64,000 nucleotides of DNA from Hyphomicrobium_A sp963776675. GTDB lineage: Bacteria; Pseudomonadota; Alphaproteobacteria; Rhizobiales; Hyphomicrobiaceae. Of this stretch, positions 29,174 to 38,660 are shown one piece after another (position 1 is the stretch's first letter; every line of letters starts with the position of its first letter). The position numbers were made by a program, and so were the translations under genes. The notes beneath the pieces are model-generated. The model saw only the letters and a list, made by a program, of their open reading frames with translations, was not told the origin of the DNA and did not search any database. The stretch spans positions 14,175-78,174 of the forward strand of contig CAVZNR010000057.1 of the NCBI GenBank assembly GCA_963776675.1. The letters run 5' to 3'.

Positions 29174-30016
29174 TTAGGGGACAGCGACTTTCGCCGTGAA
29201 GACGAAGGCCGAGTCGCACTGGAATACCGGACCGGTGCAGAAACCACCGTTATTGCTCACGTTGGTGTCCCAATAGCGGAAGTCGAAGGTGATGTTGTCG
29301 ACGGCAAGCCCGAGGCCCGCGTTCCAGTAGGTGTAGCTGCTCGAGCCGTTGGCAAACAGCGCCTTCCAGTTCACGTTGTCGCCGGTCTGATAGCCGATCA
29401 GGCCGTCGATGGTGGGCACGAACATCGCGACTTTGTGGAACTCGTAGCCCGCCTTGCCTTCCACGGTCCACACGTTGCCGGTCTCACCCGAGTACTCGGG
29501 CGACCAGTAAACAAGCAGACCCGCCGTCAGGTTCTTGTGCAGCTCGCCACTGACGCCGGCCTTGAGCTCCAAGTAGTCGAGCTCGCCAGCAAAGTCGTTG
29601 GCGCCGGGATAGGTATAGTAGAGGATCCCGAAGTCGAAATTCGCCGGCCCCCACGTCGGCGTGATGCCGCCGTACCAGTCGATCTCGACCTGCGCATCGG
29701 CACCGGACGTAGCCGGACCGAAGACCTGATCGCCGAAATCGATCCCCGAGGCCCAGGTCCCGAGATAGAGGATGCCATAGCCGATATCGGCGCCGCCTTG
29801 GACGACGGGATCGCGCGCCGACTGCGAGTAGCCGCGGAAGATGTAGTCGGAGGTGCCCGCGAGGTTGAAGGAGTAGGTGAACTTGCGCCCCTCATCCGGT
29901 GGCGGAGGCGGTGCCGCGTATTCTTCGTAGCCGTCGGCGAAGGCCGCGCCCACGGAAGCCAACAGCGCGACACTTGCCGCGCCCCACACGGCAGCAAGCT
30001 TGCGAGAAGTAATCAT
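29174..30016 (-). CDS. TorF-family putative porin 3
   Basis: A 280-residue outer-membrane protein with signal peptide (AAVWGAASVALLASVGAAFA, then DGYEEYAAPPPPP). The blocks match porin 1 closely: FTYSFNLAGTSDYIFRGYSQ, VVQGGADIGYGILYLGTWAS, VEIDWYGGITPTWG, FGILYYTYPGANDFAGELDY, YWNAGLGLAVDNITFDFRYW and the final AFVFTAKVAVP. The second FRG block reads YSQSARDP instead of ISQTDNDP. ATG 30016 has AGAGGGA upstream. The frame is intact. The region around 30017-30110 resembles the porin 1 leader. Confidence 0.88.
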   Translation of the reverse strand: MITSRKLAAVWGAASVALLASVGAAFADGYEEYAAPPPPPDEGRKFTYSFNLAGTSDYIFRGYSQSARDPVVQGGADIGYGILYLGTWASGIDFGDQVFGPATSGADAQVEIDWYGGITPTWGPANFDFGILYYTYPGANDFAGELDYLELKAGVSGELHKNLTAGLLVYWSPEYSGETGNVWTVEGKAGYEFHKVAMFVPTIDGLIGYQTGDNVNWKALFANGSSSYTYWNAGLGLAVDNITFDFRYWDTNVSNNGGFCTGPVFQCDSAFVFTAKVAVP

Positions 30017-30250
30017 CGAAGTGGAATCCCTCTTGTGAGAGGGCAGATACGCGCCCAACCGCCAGACATGCTTATCCGCGGTGCGCAAATCACGAGATTC
30101 CACGGCGTGCGTCCAGCAACGCGAGAGAATCGCTTGGATCACAAGGGCTAACCGCCCGATTTCCTATTGATCAGCGATCAGCAGTGGCATCTCGGCAACT
30201 TCTCTATGAATTACAAGACGTTGGTTGCCCACATATTGGGCAAGTTGATC

Positions 30251-30282
30251 AAAAAACGGGGCCGAGCTTTTGGCTCGGCCCC
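30251..30282 (-). terminator. Rho-independent terminator after porin 4
   Basis: On the minus strand GGGGCCGAGC (30273-30282) pairs with GCTCGGCCCC (30258-30267) over a 5-nt loop. After one base it is followed by six T residues (30251-30256), a canonical intrinsic terminator. Confidence 0.8.
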
Positions 30283-30310
30283 GGTGCGTGAAGTCTGGTT
30301 GTCGGCAGGC

Positions 30311-31039
30311 TTAGGGCAGCGCGAGCGTGGCGCTGAACACGAAGCGCTCGCCGCAGGCGTTGTTGGACAAGGCGAAGTCCACGCCGCACGACGTGTCGCT
30401 GATGTCAGTATCCCAATAACGAAAGTCGAAAGTGAGATTTTCGACGGCAAGAGCGAGCCCAGCGTTCCAATACGTATAGTCTAGAACGTTGTTCTCGTTA
30501 GTCGGTGTAGCCAACAAGGCCGCCAACGGTCGGCGTGAACATGCCACGTCTTAGGTAGCTCATATCCCAGCGAACCCTCGTAGACATACCACTCATTGCC
30601 GGCGACGTCCGGGCTCCAGTAGAAGGTACCTTTGGCGGTCAACTTGGGCAGCACTTCCATACTCGCGGCAGCCTTGAGTTCCCAATACTCAATATAACCG
30701 GCGGACGGATAGCCGTAGTAGATGTAGCCGAAGTCGAACGACACCGGACCCCAGGTCGGCGTGACTCCGGCATAGTAGTCGATTTCGATGTCTGCGTTCG
30801 GATCGAATTCGATGCTCGAAGCCCAAACACCGGCATAGAACATGCCGTAGGTCAGGCCGGCCGAGCCCTGAATCGCCGGATCGTTATCAGTCTGCGAGAG
30901 GCCGCGGAACACGTAGTCCGATGTCCCAGTCGCGCTCGCAGACCACCCAAATTTCCTCTGCCAGGGCAGCGCCCGACATCGAAACTAGTGCTACGCCTGC
31001 TGCTCCACAGAGAGCGGCTAGATTACGAGATACGGTCAT
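30311..31039 (-). pseudogene. TorF-family putative porin 4, frameshifted
   Basis: ATG 31039 starts a signal peptide (SRNLAALCGAAGVALVSMSG, then AALAEE). After about 30955 the frame shifts and the family block GTSDYVFRGLSQTDNDPAIQ appears, continuing to GYELPKT. A second shift near 30548 reaches FTPTVGGLVGYTD and a third near 30500 reaches YTYWNAGLALAVENLTFDFR and ERFVFSATLALP. Three indels are thus needed. It is the first gene of the four in the direction of transcription. Confidence 0.8.
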
Positions 31040-31415
31040 TGGTACTTACACCCCCGTTACGCTACTTAACCTTAAAGCGCCAACTCCGTGACCGCACCCG
31101 CGGCGTCTCAGCGAACGCTTCTGGATCCTAGAAAAGGCGCAAACACCCGGCACCTCAAGCTAAAACCACCTACAACCGTCGCTCCCTGACAACCATGTCA
31201 CCCGAAGGTCACGCCCCACCCCGATTGACTAGAAAGCATTCAAAAAACGCCCGCTGAACCGGCAATTCAGCCCCGAAATTGGTTTGGACTCTGAGCGTTC
31301 TGCCCAAAAATTGAGCGATTCGCCGATGCGCAAGGGGCACGGTCAAGATCCGTCATGATGTAGCAAACGCGCGGGAGAGAAATGTTATCGCCTTTCCTGC
31401 TACCTGAAGTCCGCA
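31040..31415. other. Intergenic region upstream of porin 4 and the FolM-like gene
   Basis: 376 bp between divergent genes. No open frame or structured RNA is recognised. It should hold the promoters of both neighbours. It is visibly more AT-rich than the surroundings (for example near 31220-31245). Confidence 0.45.
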
Positions 31416-32153
31416 ATGCCCGATCCCAGCACCCCGCGAACCGCTCTGGTCACAGGCGCCGCCCGCCGCATCGGCCGCGCCATCGCCGTCGATCTGGCGG
31501 CCCATGGCTGGCGCGTCGGCCTGCATTACCGCCATTCGCGCGCCGACGCCGAGCGATTGGCAGAGGACATCGCCCAGGCAGGCGGAACGGCAGCGGCCCT
31601 CACCGGCAACCTCGCCGACCAGGACGATGTGCGCGGCCTCATCGAGCAGTGCACGCGCTCGCTCGGGGCGCCGAGTTGTCTTGTCAACAACGCCTCGGAG
31701 TTTTTTCCCGACACAATCACGTCGGTGACCTCCGCAGACTGGCAGACGCATCTCGACGTCAACCTCAAGGCACCCGTGTTCCTCGCGCAGGCGCTCTACC
31801 TCAACCTGCCTGACGGCGTGCAAGGCAACGTCATCAATATCGTCGACCAGAGAGTGTGGCGTCCGACACCGGAGTTCTTCTCCTACACCATCTCCAAAGC
31901 CGGCCTCTGGACCGCCACCCAAACACTGGCGCAGGCCATGGCGCCGCGCGTGCGCGTGAATGCCATTGGCCCGGGTCCGGTGCTCAAGAGCGTGCACCAG
32001 ACGGATGCCGAATTCGAAGCGGAGAAATCGGCGACGCTTCTGGGATGCGGGCCGACGCTGCAAGAGATCGCCGCCGCGGTGCGCTTCATTCTCGACACGC
32101 CGTCCATGACCGGCCAGATGATCGCGCTCGACGGCGGCCAGCATCTGGCCTGA
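31416..32153 (+). CDS. SDR family oxidoreductase, FolM/pteridine-reductase-like
   Basis: A 245-residue NAD(P)H-dependent short-chain dehydrogenase. The cofactor loop is ALVTGAARRIGRAIAVDLAA, followed by YRHSRADAE, an arginine/serine motif that favours NADPH and is typical of pteridine reductases and FolM. LVNNASEFFPDTI, NVINIVDQRVWRPTPEF (Asp in place of the usual catalytic Ser, as in FolM relatives) and YTISKAGLWTATQTLAQAMA (Tyr-x3-Lys) follow, then RVNAIGPGPVL. It probably reduces dihydromonapterin or a similar pterin. The substrate is inferred from family resemblance. Confidence 0.78.
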   Translation: MPDPSTPRTALVTGAARRIGRAIAVDLAAHGWRVGLHYRHSRADAERLAEDIAQAGGTAAALTGNLADQDDVRGLIEQCTRSLGAPSCLVNNASEFFPDTITSVTSADWQTHLDVNLKAPVFLAQALYLNLPDGVQGNVINIVDQRVWRPTPEFFSYTISKAGLWTATQTLAQAMAPRVRVNAIGPGPVLKSVHQTDAEFEAEKSATLLGCGPTLQEIAAAVRFILDTPSMTGQMIALDGGQHLA

Positions 32154-32379
32154 ACGTCCTTCCTGAATTAACGAAGTTCGGCGCCGAGGCCGTCCGTAAC
32201 GGCGCGCGCCACAATTCCTCCCCTCGAAGCCCCAACTCGCGCCCTAAAGGTGCGCAAGCTGCGTCTCGGGGGTTCCGACAAGTGTAAACCGGCCGTTAAC
32301 GTTAAGCACTTAAGAACGTTTGTCGGTTTGTCGGGCGCCATTCGAGAAGCGCAGCGCCGCGTCTAAAACGGGTGTTCTC

Positions 32380-33798
32380 ATGAAGAGATTTTTCGGAGCG
32401 TCGCTTGCGATCGCTCTTGCCGCACTTACCATCGCTCCCGCATCCGCGGCCGACCTTCCCGAGGTCAAGGTTTCCGCCAACAATCAAGTACCGGCCTGCG
32501 CCACTCCGGGACGCCTCATGGCGTATCTGCGCTCGCGCAACCCGCGCATCGACGACCGCTACGACGGACTTGCCACCCAGTACATGCGCCTCGGCGAGGA
32601 GCTCGGCATCCGTTGGGACGTGGCGTTTTTCCAGATGATTCTCGAGACCGGCGCGCTGAGCTACACCGGCGACGTGCGCGCCAGCCAGAACAACTTCGCA
32701 GGCCTGGGCGCCTCCGGCGGTGGCCGCCATGGCGAGCGCTTCGCCGACATCCAGAGCGGCGTCAAGGCGCACCTCCAGCACCTCCTGATGTATGCCGGCG
32801 AGCATATCGATAATCCGGTCGCCGAGCGCACGCGCAAGGTGCAGGAGTGGGGCGTGCTCACCGATTGGCAGCGCTCGATCAAGGGCCCGATGACGTTCTC
32901 GCTCGTCGCCAAGCAGTGGGCGCCCGGAACGCGCCGCTACGTGAGCGACATCGCCGCCATCAGCGACGGCTTCTACGACAACGTGTGCAACGGGCCCGAT
33001 CCGCAGCCCGAGCTCGTGCAGGAAGCGCGCAAGGGCCGCACGCCTGCGCCCGACACCGAGGTCGCCGAGCTTGCACCGGCAGCCGACGCACCGGCCGAAA
33101 CCGTCGGCGCCATCGAGCCGGCCGCGACGTCTGCCGACCAGGGAGCCGAGATTGCACAGCGCTCCATCGAGCAGGCACGTAAAGATGACCCGCCGCGCGC
33201 CAGCTTGGGCGCAACCATGCTGGGCAGCGTCGCCGCGACGGCGAAAGCCGCGACCACCCCGCCGCCGGCAACGAGCAAGGCACCTCCGGCGGTAACGCTG
33301 ATCAATCCATCGAAGTCGGACGACGCGGCACCAGAGGCCAGCAAGACGGCAAGCGCACCGCCGGCAGCAAAGGCCGACACCGCGAAAGCCGCCGCCAAAA
33401 CGCCCTCGCAAACGATGGCTACCGCCAGCACCGCACCGAGCAAAAAAACCGAAACAGCCGCAGCCGAAACGACCAAGCCCGGCACTGACAAGGGCGCCGC
33501 GATCCAAACCGCCTCCGTCGCCGGCGCCGCCACTCAACTCAACGTGCCGCCTGCGGCCAAGGGCGCGGGCAAGTGCAAAGTGTGGACCGCCAGCTACGGC
33601 GGCCAGCGCGCCATCCTCATCAAGGCCGCCACCAACGGCACGGTCAACTACACCGTGCTCGACGTGAACGAGTCCTCTGAGAAGCGCGAGGTCGACGCCT
33701 ACATCGCCGCGTATGCAAAAGGCGGCGAGAAGGTCGGGGCCTTCCCCAACCAGACCCAGGCACTCGACAAAGCCTTCCGGCTCTGCCCCGAGGGCTGA
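32380..33798 (+). CDS. Secreted glucosaminidase-like protein 1 with a C-terminal SYGG module
   Basis: A 472-residue exported protein: signal peptide (ASLAIALAALTIAPASA, then ADLPEV); an N-terminal lysozyme-like domain of about 190 residues with WDVAFFQMILETGALSYTGD, whose Glu is the candidate catalytic acid, and SQNNFAGLGASGGGRHGERF, as in bacterial mannosyl-glycoprotein endo-beta-N-acetylglucosaminidase (GH73-like) domains; a long Ala/Pro/Lys-rich linker; and a final 75-residue module (CKVWTASYGGQRAILIKAA to FRLCPEG) shared with the next gene. ATG 32380 begins the signal peptide. It probably cleaves or binds peptidoglycan in the periplasm. Confidence 0.78.
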   Translation: MKRFFGASLAIALAALTIAPASAADLPEVKVSANNQVPACATPGRLMAYLRSRNPRIDDRYDGLATQYMRLGEELGIRWDVAFFQMILETGALSYTGDVRASQNNFAGLGASGGGRHGERFADIQSGVKAHLQHLLMYAGEHIDNPVAERTRKVQEWGVLTDWQRSIKGPMTFSLVAKQWAPGTRRYVSDIAAISDGFYDNVCNGPDPQPELVQEARKGRTPAPDTEVAELAPAADAPAETVGAIEPAATSADQGAEIAQRSIEQARKDDPPRASLGATMLGSVAATAKAATTPPPATSKAPPAVTLINPSKSDDAAPEASKTASAPPAAKADTAKAAAKTPSQTMATASTAPSKKTETAAAETTKPGTDKGAAIQTASVAGAATQLNVPPAAKGAGKCKVWTASYGGQRAILIKAATNGTVNYTVLDVNESSEKREVDAYIAAYAKGGEKVGAFPNQTQALDKAFRLCPEG

Positions 33799-33891
33799 GC
33801 CGTTCCGCACGCGGGGGCGTTTCGCCAGCATCTGGCTGGCGGCCTAAGACGGACGGGCGGGCCACGCGTCCACCACTGAGTTGGGGTTCTC

Positions 33892-35280
33892 ATGTTCACT
33901 CGTTGCGTCCGTGCACCCGCCGTCGCCCCGGCATGGCGCACGCACGCCATCGCGGCTGCGCTTACGTTGGCTGTGTCGGCCACAACGGCCCTGGCGGCGC
34001 CCCCTCCGATCCGCACCTCGGCCGCGAACGTGGTCCCGCAATGCGTGACGCCGCAGCGGCTCATGGCGTTCCTGAAGAAACGCAATCCCGCCATTGCGCC
34101 GCAGTTTTCGAACATCGCCGCCCTCTACAAGCGCCACGGCCAGGCCTGGCACGTGCGGTGGGACTACGCCTTCTTCCAGATGGCGGTTGAAACCAACTTC
34201 CTCTCCTTCAAGCGCGGCGATGGGAGCTGGGGTGACGCCAAGCCGGCCCAGAACAACTTTGCCGGGTTGGGCACCACCGGCGGCGGCGTGCCGGGCGACA
34301 GCTTCCCGAATGTGAACACCGGCGTGCTGGCCCAGATCCAGCATCTCGTCGTCTACTCGGGTGAGCACGTCAAAAATCCCGTCGGCGCGCGCACCAAGCT
34401 GAAGCAGGACGACATCCTGGAAACGATGGCGCGGTTCAAGGGCCGAACCACGTTTTCCGACCTCTCCCGCCGATGGGCTGCCGACAGGCACTACGGCGCG
34501 GCCATCGAATGGGTCGCTGGGAACTATCGTGCGACCTACTGCACGCACACCGCGGGCCCGGACGTGCCCGCGCCGATGGCGAAACCGGTCGCGGCCAAGA
34601 GGATGCAACGTGCCGCAGCCACCGCGGCAGAGTTCGAACCCGTCGCCGCGCTCGGCGGGCCAAAGGACGGCGAGGCGAGCACGCCGCCGGTGCGCACGAT
34701 CTGGTCGCGGCCGAAGACGACCGACGCCGCGGCGGAGACACCCGCGATGGGTCCCGCCAGCCGCATCGTGCCCGCGGCGCCTGCGCCAGCAGCACTAGAG
34801 CACGCAGACAAAACTCCTGACGCAACTGGCGCAACAGCTCCGGCCGACACCGCCGTCAAAGAGCCGAACAAGCCGCTCGTCGTGCCGACGCCAGTGGAGG
34901 TGAAACCTCCGCCCCGTTTCACGCCGCCGCGACCGGTGCTGCAAACGGCGGCTGACGCCCCCAAGTCGTTCGCCTTCGCCGCGTCCATGGTCGCCGCCGC
35001 AACCGCGGCGCCGGCCGGTAACGAGCCGCGCTGCCGCGTCTTCTCAGCGAGCTACGGGGGCACCGAGACGCTGCTCGTGCGCGCGACGGCCGGCGCGGAG
35101 CAGCAATACACTGCGCTCACCGTGCTCGAAGGCTTCGAGGAGTCGATGCTGTCCGGGTACGTGAAGGCGCATGCGCCGGGCGGGACGAGCCTGGGCACCT
35201 TCGACACGCGCGACGCGGCTCTCGCCAAGGCCAGCGAGCTGTGCCCGGACGCGCGCAACGAAGGCGCAAGCGCCGGCTGA
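33892..35280 (+). CDS. Secreted glucosaminidase-like protein 2 with a C-terminal SYGG module
   Basis: A 462-residue paralog of the gene 93 bp upstream. Signal peptide (AIAAALTLAVSATTALA), lysozyme-like domain with WDYAFFQMAVETNFLSFKRG (candidate catalytic Glu) and AQNNFAGLGTTGGGVPGDSF, a Pro/Ala-rich linker of about 200 residues, and the same C-terminal module (CRVFSASYGGTETLLVRAT to ASELCPDA), each end marked by a cysteine. The tandem arrangement suggests duplication and possibly joint expression. No membrane anchor other than the signal peptide is visible. Confidence 0.78.
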   Translation: MFTRCVRAPAVAPAWRTHAIAAALTLAVSATTALAAPPPIRTSAANVVPQCVTPQRLMAFLKKRNPAIAPQFSNIAALYKRHGQAWHVRWDYAFFQMAVETNFLSFKRGDGSWGDAKPAQNNFAGLGTTGGGVPGDSFPNVNTGVLAQIQHLVVYSGEHVKNPVGARTKLKQDDILETMARFKGRTTFSDLSRRWAADRHYGAAIEWVAGNYRATYCTHTAGPDVPAPMAKPVAAKRMQRAAATAAEFEPVAALGGPKDGEASTPPVRTIWSRPKTTDAAAETPAMGPASRIVPAAPAPAALEHADKTPDATGATAPADTAVKEPNKPLVVPTPVEVKPPPRFTPPRPVLQTAADAPKSFAFAASMVAAATAAPAGNEPRCRVFSASYGGTETLLVRATAGAEQQYTALTVLEGFEESMLSGYVKAHAPGGTSLGTFDTRDAALAKASELCPDARNEGASAG

Positions 35281-35282
35281 GC

Positions 35283-36416
35283 TCAGCCGTTGCCGGCCAC
35301 GGCGTCGGCAATTCTCATATCGTTCCCACGCCAGCTGAACGAGTTGCCGAGCCATGCCTGTGCCCACAGCACCGGCAGCATCAGGTCACGCACGATCCAC
35401 GCGAGCGGCGACCAGCGCCCGACGTGCCAACCCGCCGCGCGCGCAAGCAGCGCCTCGCACACGTACCAGACGGCTGCGATCGCTGCGATCACGCCCACGA
35501 CGGACAGGCCGAGCGAGCCGGCCGCGTAGCCGGCAGCAAGAAATGGCATGAAGCTGCCCGAGGCGATCTCCGGCAGGAAGAAGGCCGGGAACGTCGCCCG
35601 CCTCAACCTGGACCAGCGCACCTGGCGCAGCCAAATCTGCGGGGCAGTGCGGTGCCCGAGCGGCTGACCGAACGGACGGTCGACAAGACGTACGCGCCGT
35701 CCGCTGCGCCGCACGACCTTGGTCGCCGCCGCGTCCTCGGCGATCTCCGCCCCCAGCGCGCGGATCCCACCTGCGTTCTCCAGGAGGGAGCGGCGCCACA
35801 GCATGGTCTTGCCCTGCGCAAAGCCCAGGCCAACCGTGTCGGCGGCGTACTGCCAGCGCGCCTGGTAGGTGTTGAGGAAGGCGCACTCGACCTCGGCCCA
35901 GAAACCGTGCGGCAGGCATCCGATGGGCGGCGCGCACAAGAGCCCGGTGTCGGCACGCCATCCGGCAAGCAGGCGCTGCAGGTAGTCGCGCGGCATCAGC
36001 ACGTTGCTGTCCGCCATCACCACCCATTCGTGGCGCACCTCGCGCCACCCCTTGATCAGATTATTGAGCTTGGGATTGGAGGTGGTGTTGTCGTCGCCGA
36101 TGAGGAGCCGCGCGTCTACGTGCGGATACTGCGCCATGAGGCGTCGGATCGCCGGCACCACCGGATCATCTGCGTCGGCGCAACAATGAATGAGCTCGTA
36201 GCCGGGATAGTCGAGCCTGAAGCCCGAGCGCAACGTCGCCTCGTCATACGGGTCGAGGCCGCATACCGGGCGCAGCACGCTGATGGGCGCGGCCTTGCGC
36301 ACGAACGGTGCCGACTTTTTCCATCGGCAGCGATAGATGGCGAGAAGCGTGCTGGCAACGTGGAGCAGCATGGCAAGTGCCGCGAACATCGCGCACGCCC
36401 AGACGAGCAAGGTCAT
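35283..36416 (-). CDS. GT21-type (ceramide glucosyltransferase-like) membrane glycosyltransferase
   Basis: A 377-residue protein with an N-terminal transmembrane helix, a GT-A catalytic domain and two to three C-terminal helices. GT21 landmarks are present: ISVLRPVCGLDPYDEATLRS, CCADADDPVVPAIR (D1), the D2-like MADSNVLMPRDYL, GAEIAEDAAATKVVRRSG (D3) and the R-x-x-R-W box in LRQVRWSRLRRA. Bacterial members glycosylate ceramide or diacylglycerol, or belong to hopanoid-linked HpnI proteins. Which acceptor is used here cannot be told. Convergent with the glucosaminidase pair, 2 bp apart. Confidence 0.82.
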   Translation of the reverse strand: MTLLVWACAMFAALAMLLHVASTLLAIYRCRWKKSAPFVRKAAPISVLRPVCGLDPYDEATLRSGFRLDYPGYELIHCCADADDPVVPAIRRLMAQYPHVDARLLIGDDNTTSNPKLNNLIKGWREVRHEWVVMADSNVLMPRDYLQRLLAGWRADTGLLCAPPIGCLPHGFWAEVECAFLNTYQARWQYAADTVGLGFAQGKTMLWRRSLLENAGGIRALGAEIAEDAAATKVVRRSGRRVRLVDRPFGQPLGHRTAPQIWLRQVRWSRLRRATFPAFFLPEIASGSFMPFLAAGYAAGSLGLSVVGVIAAIAAVWYVCEALLARAAGWHVGRWSPLAWIVRDLMLPVLWAQAWLGNSFSWRGNDMRIADAVAGNG

Positions 36417-36551
36417 CGGCTACCTTGGAACCTCGGGGACTTGGCCCTTTAAGCCAACGTAATGCGCGATAGTTCCCCAGATTCCGTGACACGCCTGTGA
36501 CAGGCGGGCAGGCGAATGGCCGCATTGGAGCCGCCACGGTTAACCGGTGCT

Positions 36552-37538
36552 TCAGGGGGCGGGCGCCAGGTACTTGAGCGCCACGTTCGACAAGGCGCCG
36601 CCGACCACGCAGGGGATGCCCGCGACCACCACGCCTGCGGCACCCGCGGCCACACAGCCCAGCGCGAACGCCGTCTGCCCGGCCTGTCCCCACCAGTTGA
36701 AGTTGCGGCTCGCCTCCGAGCCCTTGAGCTTGAGCTCCTCGACGGAGGCCATCGCTTCGTTGCGGATGTGCGCGAGCTCGAACGTCTCCGCCAACTCGAT
36801 CACGTCCTTGAGCGGCACGGCGACGTCGTCGGGCTGATGCGGCAACGATGTCTTGAGATAGCCGAGCAGATCCCAGTCGCGCGAGGCGTTCTGCGCCAAA
36901 GTCCACTTCACCATGCTGCCGATGGTGAGCCTCTCGACGTTGTTGCGGTCCCGCGACCACGCGAGCGTCCTCACGAGACGCTGGATGGGCTCCGACGATC
37001 CGGTCGCGAAATAGTAGCCCCAGTTGGCGTCGACCGCGATCGGGCTGTCGAGGGGCAGCTCGCGCAATACCTGCATCTTGCCGTAGAGGTAGCGCTCGAT
37101 GACAAACTTGCGCGCCGGCATGCGCTCGACGAATTTGCCCATCAGCTCCTTCCAGTCGGACAGACCGGAGTAGGCGATCGCCTTTACCACGACGATCTGG
37201 TCGGGTGGTGGCATGGGAAACATGTCGGCGATGAGCGTTTCGGCCTTGTCGCGATTGGAGCCGATGACGCCGGCGATGAAGCCGACGTAGATGCCGGCCT
37301 GCTCGACGTCCTTCAACAGTCCCAGCTCGCGCATGGCCGTGACGGCTAGCGGCAGACGCTCAGGATCGGGCTTGTGGCGGTAGTCGTTGATCCATTGCAG
37401 GATCTCCTCCGCCCTGACGAACTTCTGGGGCTTGGGCGCCTTGCTCTTGGCGCTCGCGCCGACCGGAGCCAATGCGATCGCGAGCGCGGCGAGCATGAGC
37501 GCCGCTCTCCGCGAAAATGAGCGCAACTGCGCAATCAC
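36552..37538 (-). CDS. Exported hypothetical protein with C-terminal glycine-rich hydrophobic segment
   Basis: About 328 residues from GTG 37538, which has AAGGA 6 bp upstream (a TTG at 37556 is the alternative). Signal peptide: RAALMLAALAIALAPVGASA. The soluble body is helical with recurring short motifs (LPLAVTAMRELGLLKD, FVERMPARKFVIERYLYG, WGYYFATGSSEP, WTLAQNASRDWDLLGYL). The C-terminus is a Gly/Ala-rich hydrophobic stretch (TAFALGCVAAGAAGVVVAGI) with two cysteines, perhaps a membrane anchor. I recognise no family. Confidence 0.6.
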   Translation of the reverse strand: MIAQLRSFSRRAALMLAALAIALAPVGASAKSKAPKPQKFVRAEEILQWINDYRHKPDPERLPLAVTAMRELGLLKDVEQAGIYVGFIAGVIGSNRDKAETLIADMFPMPPPDQIVVVKAIAYSGLSDWKELMGKFVERMPARKFVIERYLYGKMQVLRELPLDSPIAVDANWGYYFATGSSEPIQRLVRTLAWSRDRNNVERLTIGSMVKWTLAQNASRDWDLLGYLKTSLPHQPDDVAVPLKDVIELAETFELAHIRNEAMASVEELKLKGSEASRNFNWWGQAGQTAFALGCVAAGAAGVVVAGIPCVVGGALSNVALKYLAPAP

Positions 37539-37664
37539 GTGCGCTTCCTTCCCCAAAGGATGTGCCTTGCTTTTCCGGGGGATCCGGACCCGGGCCAGGG
37601 CAGAAGAAAAGCTCGCATTGTCAATTTGATGGCAAAGACCAAGGCCCCTCCAAAACGCACACTT

Positions 37665-38660
37665 TTAGACGGTCAGGACTATATTGCCGATGTGTGGCTC
37701 CTCCATGCGGGCGTGGGCCTTGGCCGCCTCCGCCAGGGGATAAGTCCGGTCGATCACGATCTTGACGCGGCCGTCGGCCACCAGCGGCAGGGCCTTCTCC
37801 TCCACCGCGCGGGCGATGGCGGCCTTCACCTCGGCGGAGCGGATGCGCAAGGTCGAGCCCGTGAGCGTGAGCCGCTTGAGCATGACGCGCATCAGATCGA
37901 TCGTTACCTTGGAGCCGTTCTGAAACGCGATGTTGACGAGCCGGCCGTCGTCGGCGAGCGAGCGGATGTTGCGCTCCACGTAGTCGCCGCCGACGATGTC
38001 GAGGATGACATCGACGCCGCGCTTGCCCGTCTCCTCCTTCACCACCTCGACGAAGTCCTCTTTCGTGTAGTCGATCGCGCGCGTGGCCCCCAGCGTGTGG
38101 CAGACCTCGCACTTCTCGGCCGAGCCGATGGTGGTGATCACCTTGGCGCCGAAAGCGTGCGCCAGCTGGATCGCGACGACGCCGATGCCGCTGGTGCCGC
38201 CGTGCATCAAGAACCACTCGCCTGCTTTGAGCCCGCCGCGCTCGAATACGTTGTGCCAGACGGTAAAGAAGCCCTCCGGGATCGCGGCCGCCCGCGCCAT
38301 GTCGAGATTGGCGAGCACCGGCAGACACGAACCTTCGTCGGCGATGCAGTACTCGGCGTAGCCGCCGCCGTTGACGAGCCCCAGCACAGGATCGCCGACA
38401 TTGAAACGCCGCGTCCCGTCCCCCGTCGCAGCGACCGTGCCGGCAATCTCGAGCCCGGGAATCTCCGAATGCCCTTTGGGCGCGGGATAGAGCCCCTGCC
38501 GCTGCATCACGTCGGGGCGGTTGACGCCGGCCGCAGCCACCTTGACGAGCAGCTGTCCCGGCCCTGGCGACGGCACCGGCAGCGTCACGGGTTGCAGCAC
38601 CTCCGGTCCGCCTTTGTCGGCAATCGCGATGGCCGTCATGGTTGCAGGCGGTGTCGTCAT
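37665..38660 (-). CDS. NAD(P)H quinone oxidoreductase (MDR superfamily)
   Basis: A 331-residue zinc-free medium-chain reductase. Blocks: GPEVLQPVTLPVPSPGPGQL, AGVNRPDVMQRQGLYPAPKG, PGLEIAGTVAATGDGT, the NADPH loop GGTSGIGVVAIQLAHAFGAK, GATRAIDYTKEDF and VDVILDIVGGDYVERN. The length and the RQGLYPAP motif match the alphaproteobacterial QOR/PIG3-like group. ATG 38660 has GAGGAAAGG upstream. It is divergent from the DUF1192 gene. Likely reaction: one- or two-electron quinone reduction with NADPH. Confidence 0.88.
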   Translation of the reverse strand: MTTPPATMTAIAIADKGGPEVLQPVTLPVPSPGPGQLLVKVAAAGVNRPDVMQRQGLYPAPKGHSEIPGLEIAGTVAATGDGTRRFNVGDPVLGLVNGGGYAEYCIADEGSCLPVLANLDMARAAAIPEGFFTVWHNVFERGGLKAGEWFLMHGGTSGIGVVAIQLAHAFGAKVITTIGSAEKCEVCHTLGATRAIDYTKEDFVEVVKEETGKRGVDVILDIVGGDYVERNIRSLADDGRLVNIAFQNGSKVTIDLMRVMLKRLTLTGSTLRIRSAEVKAAIARAVEEKALPLVADGRVKIVIDRTYPLAEAAKAHARMEEPHIGNIVLTV

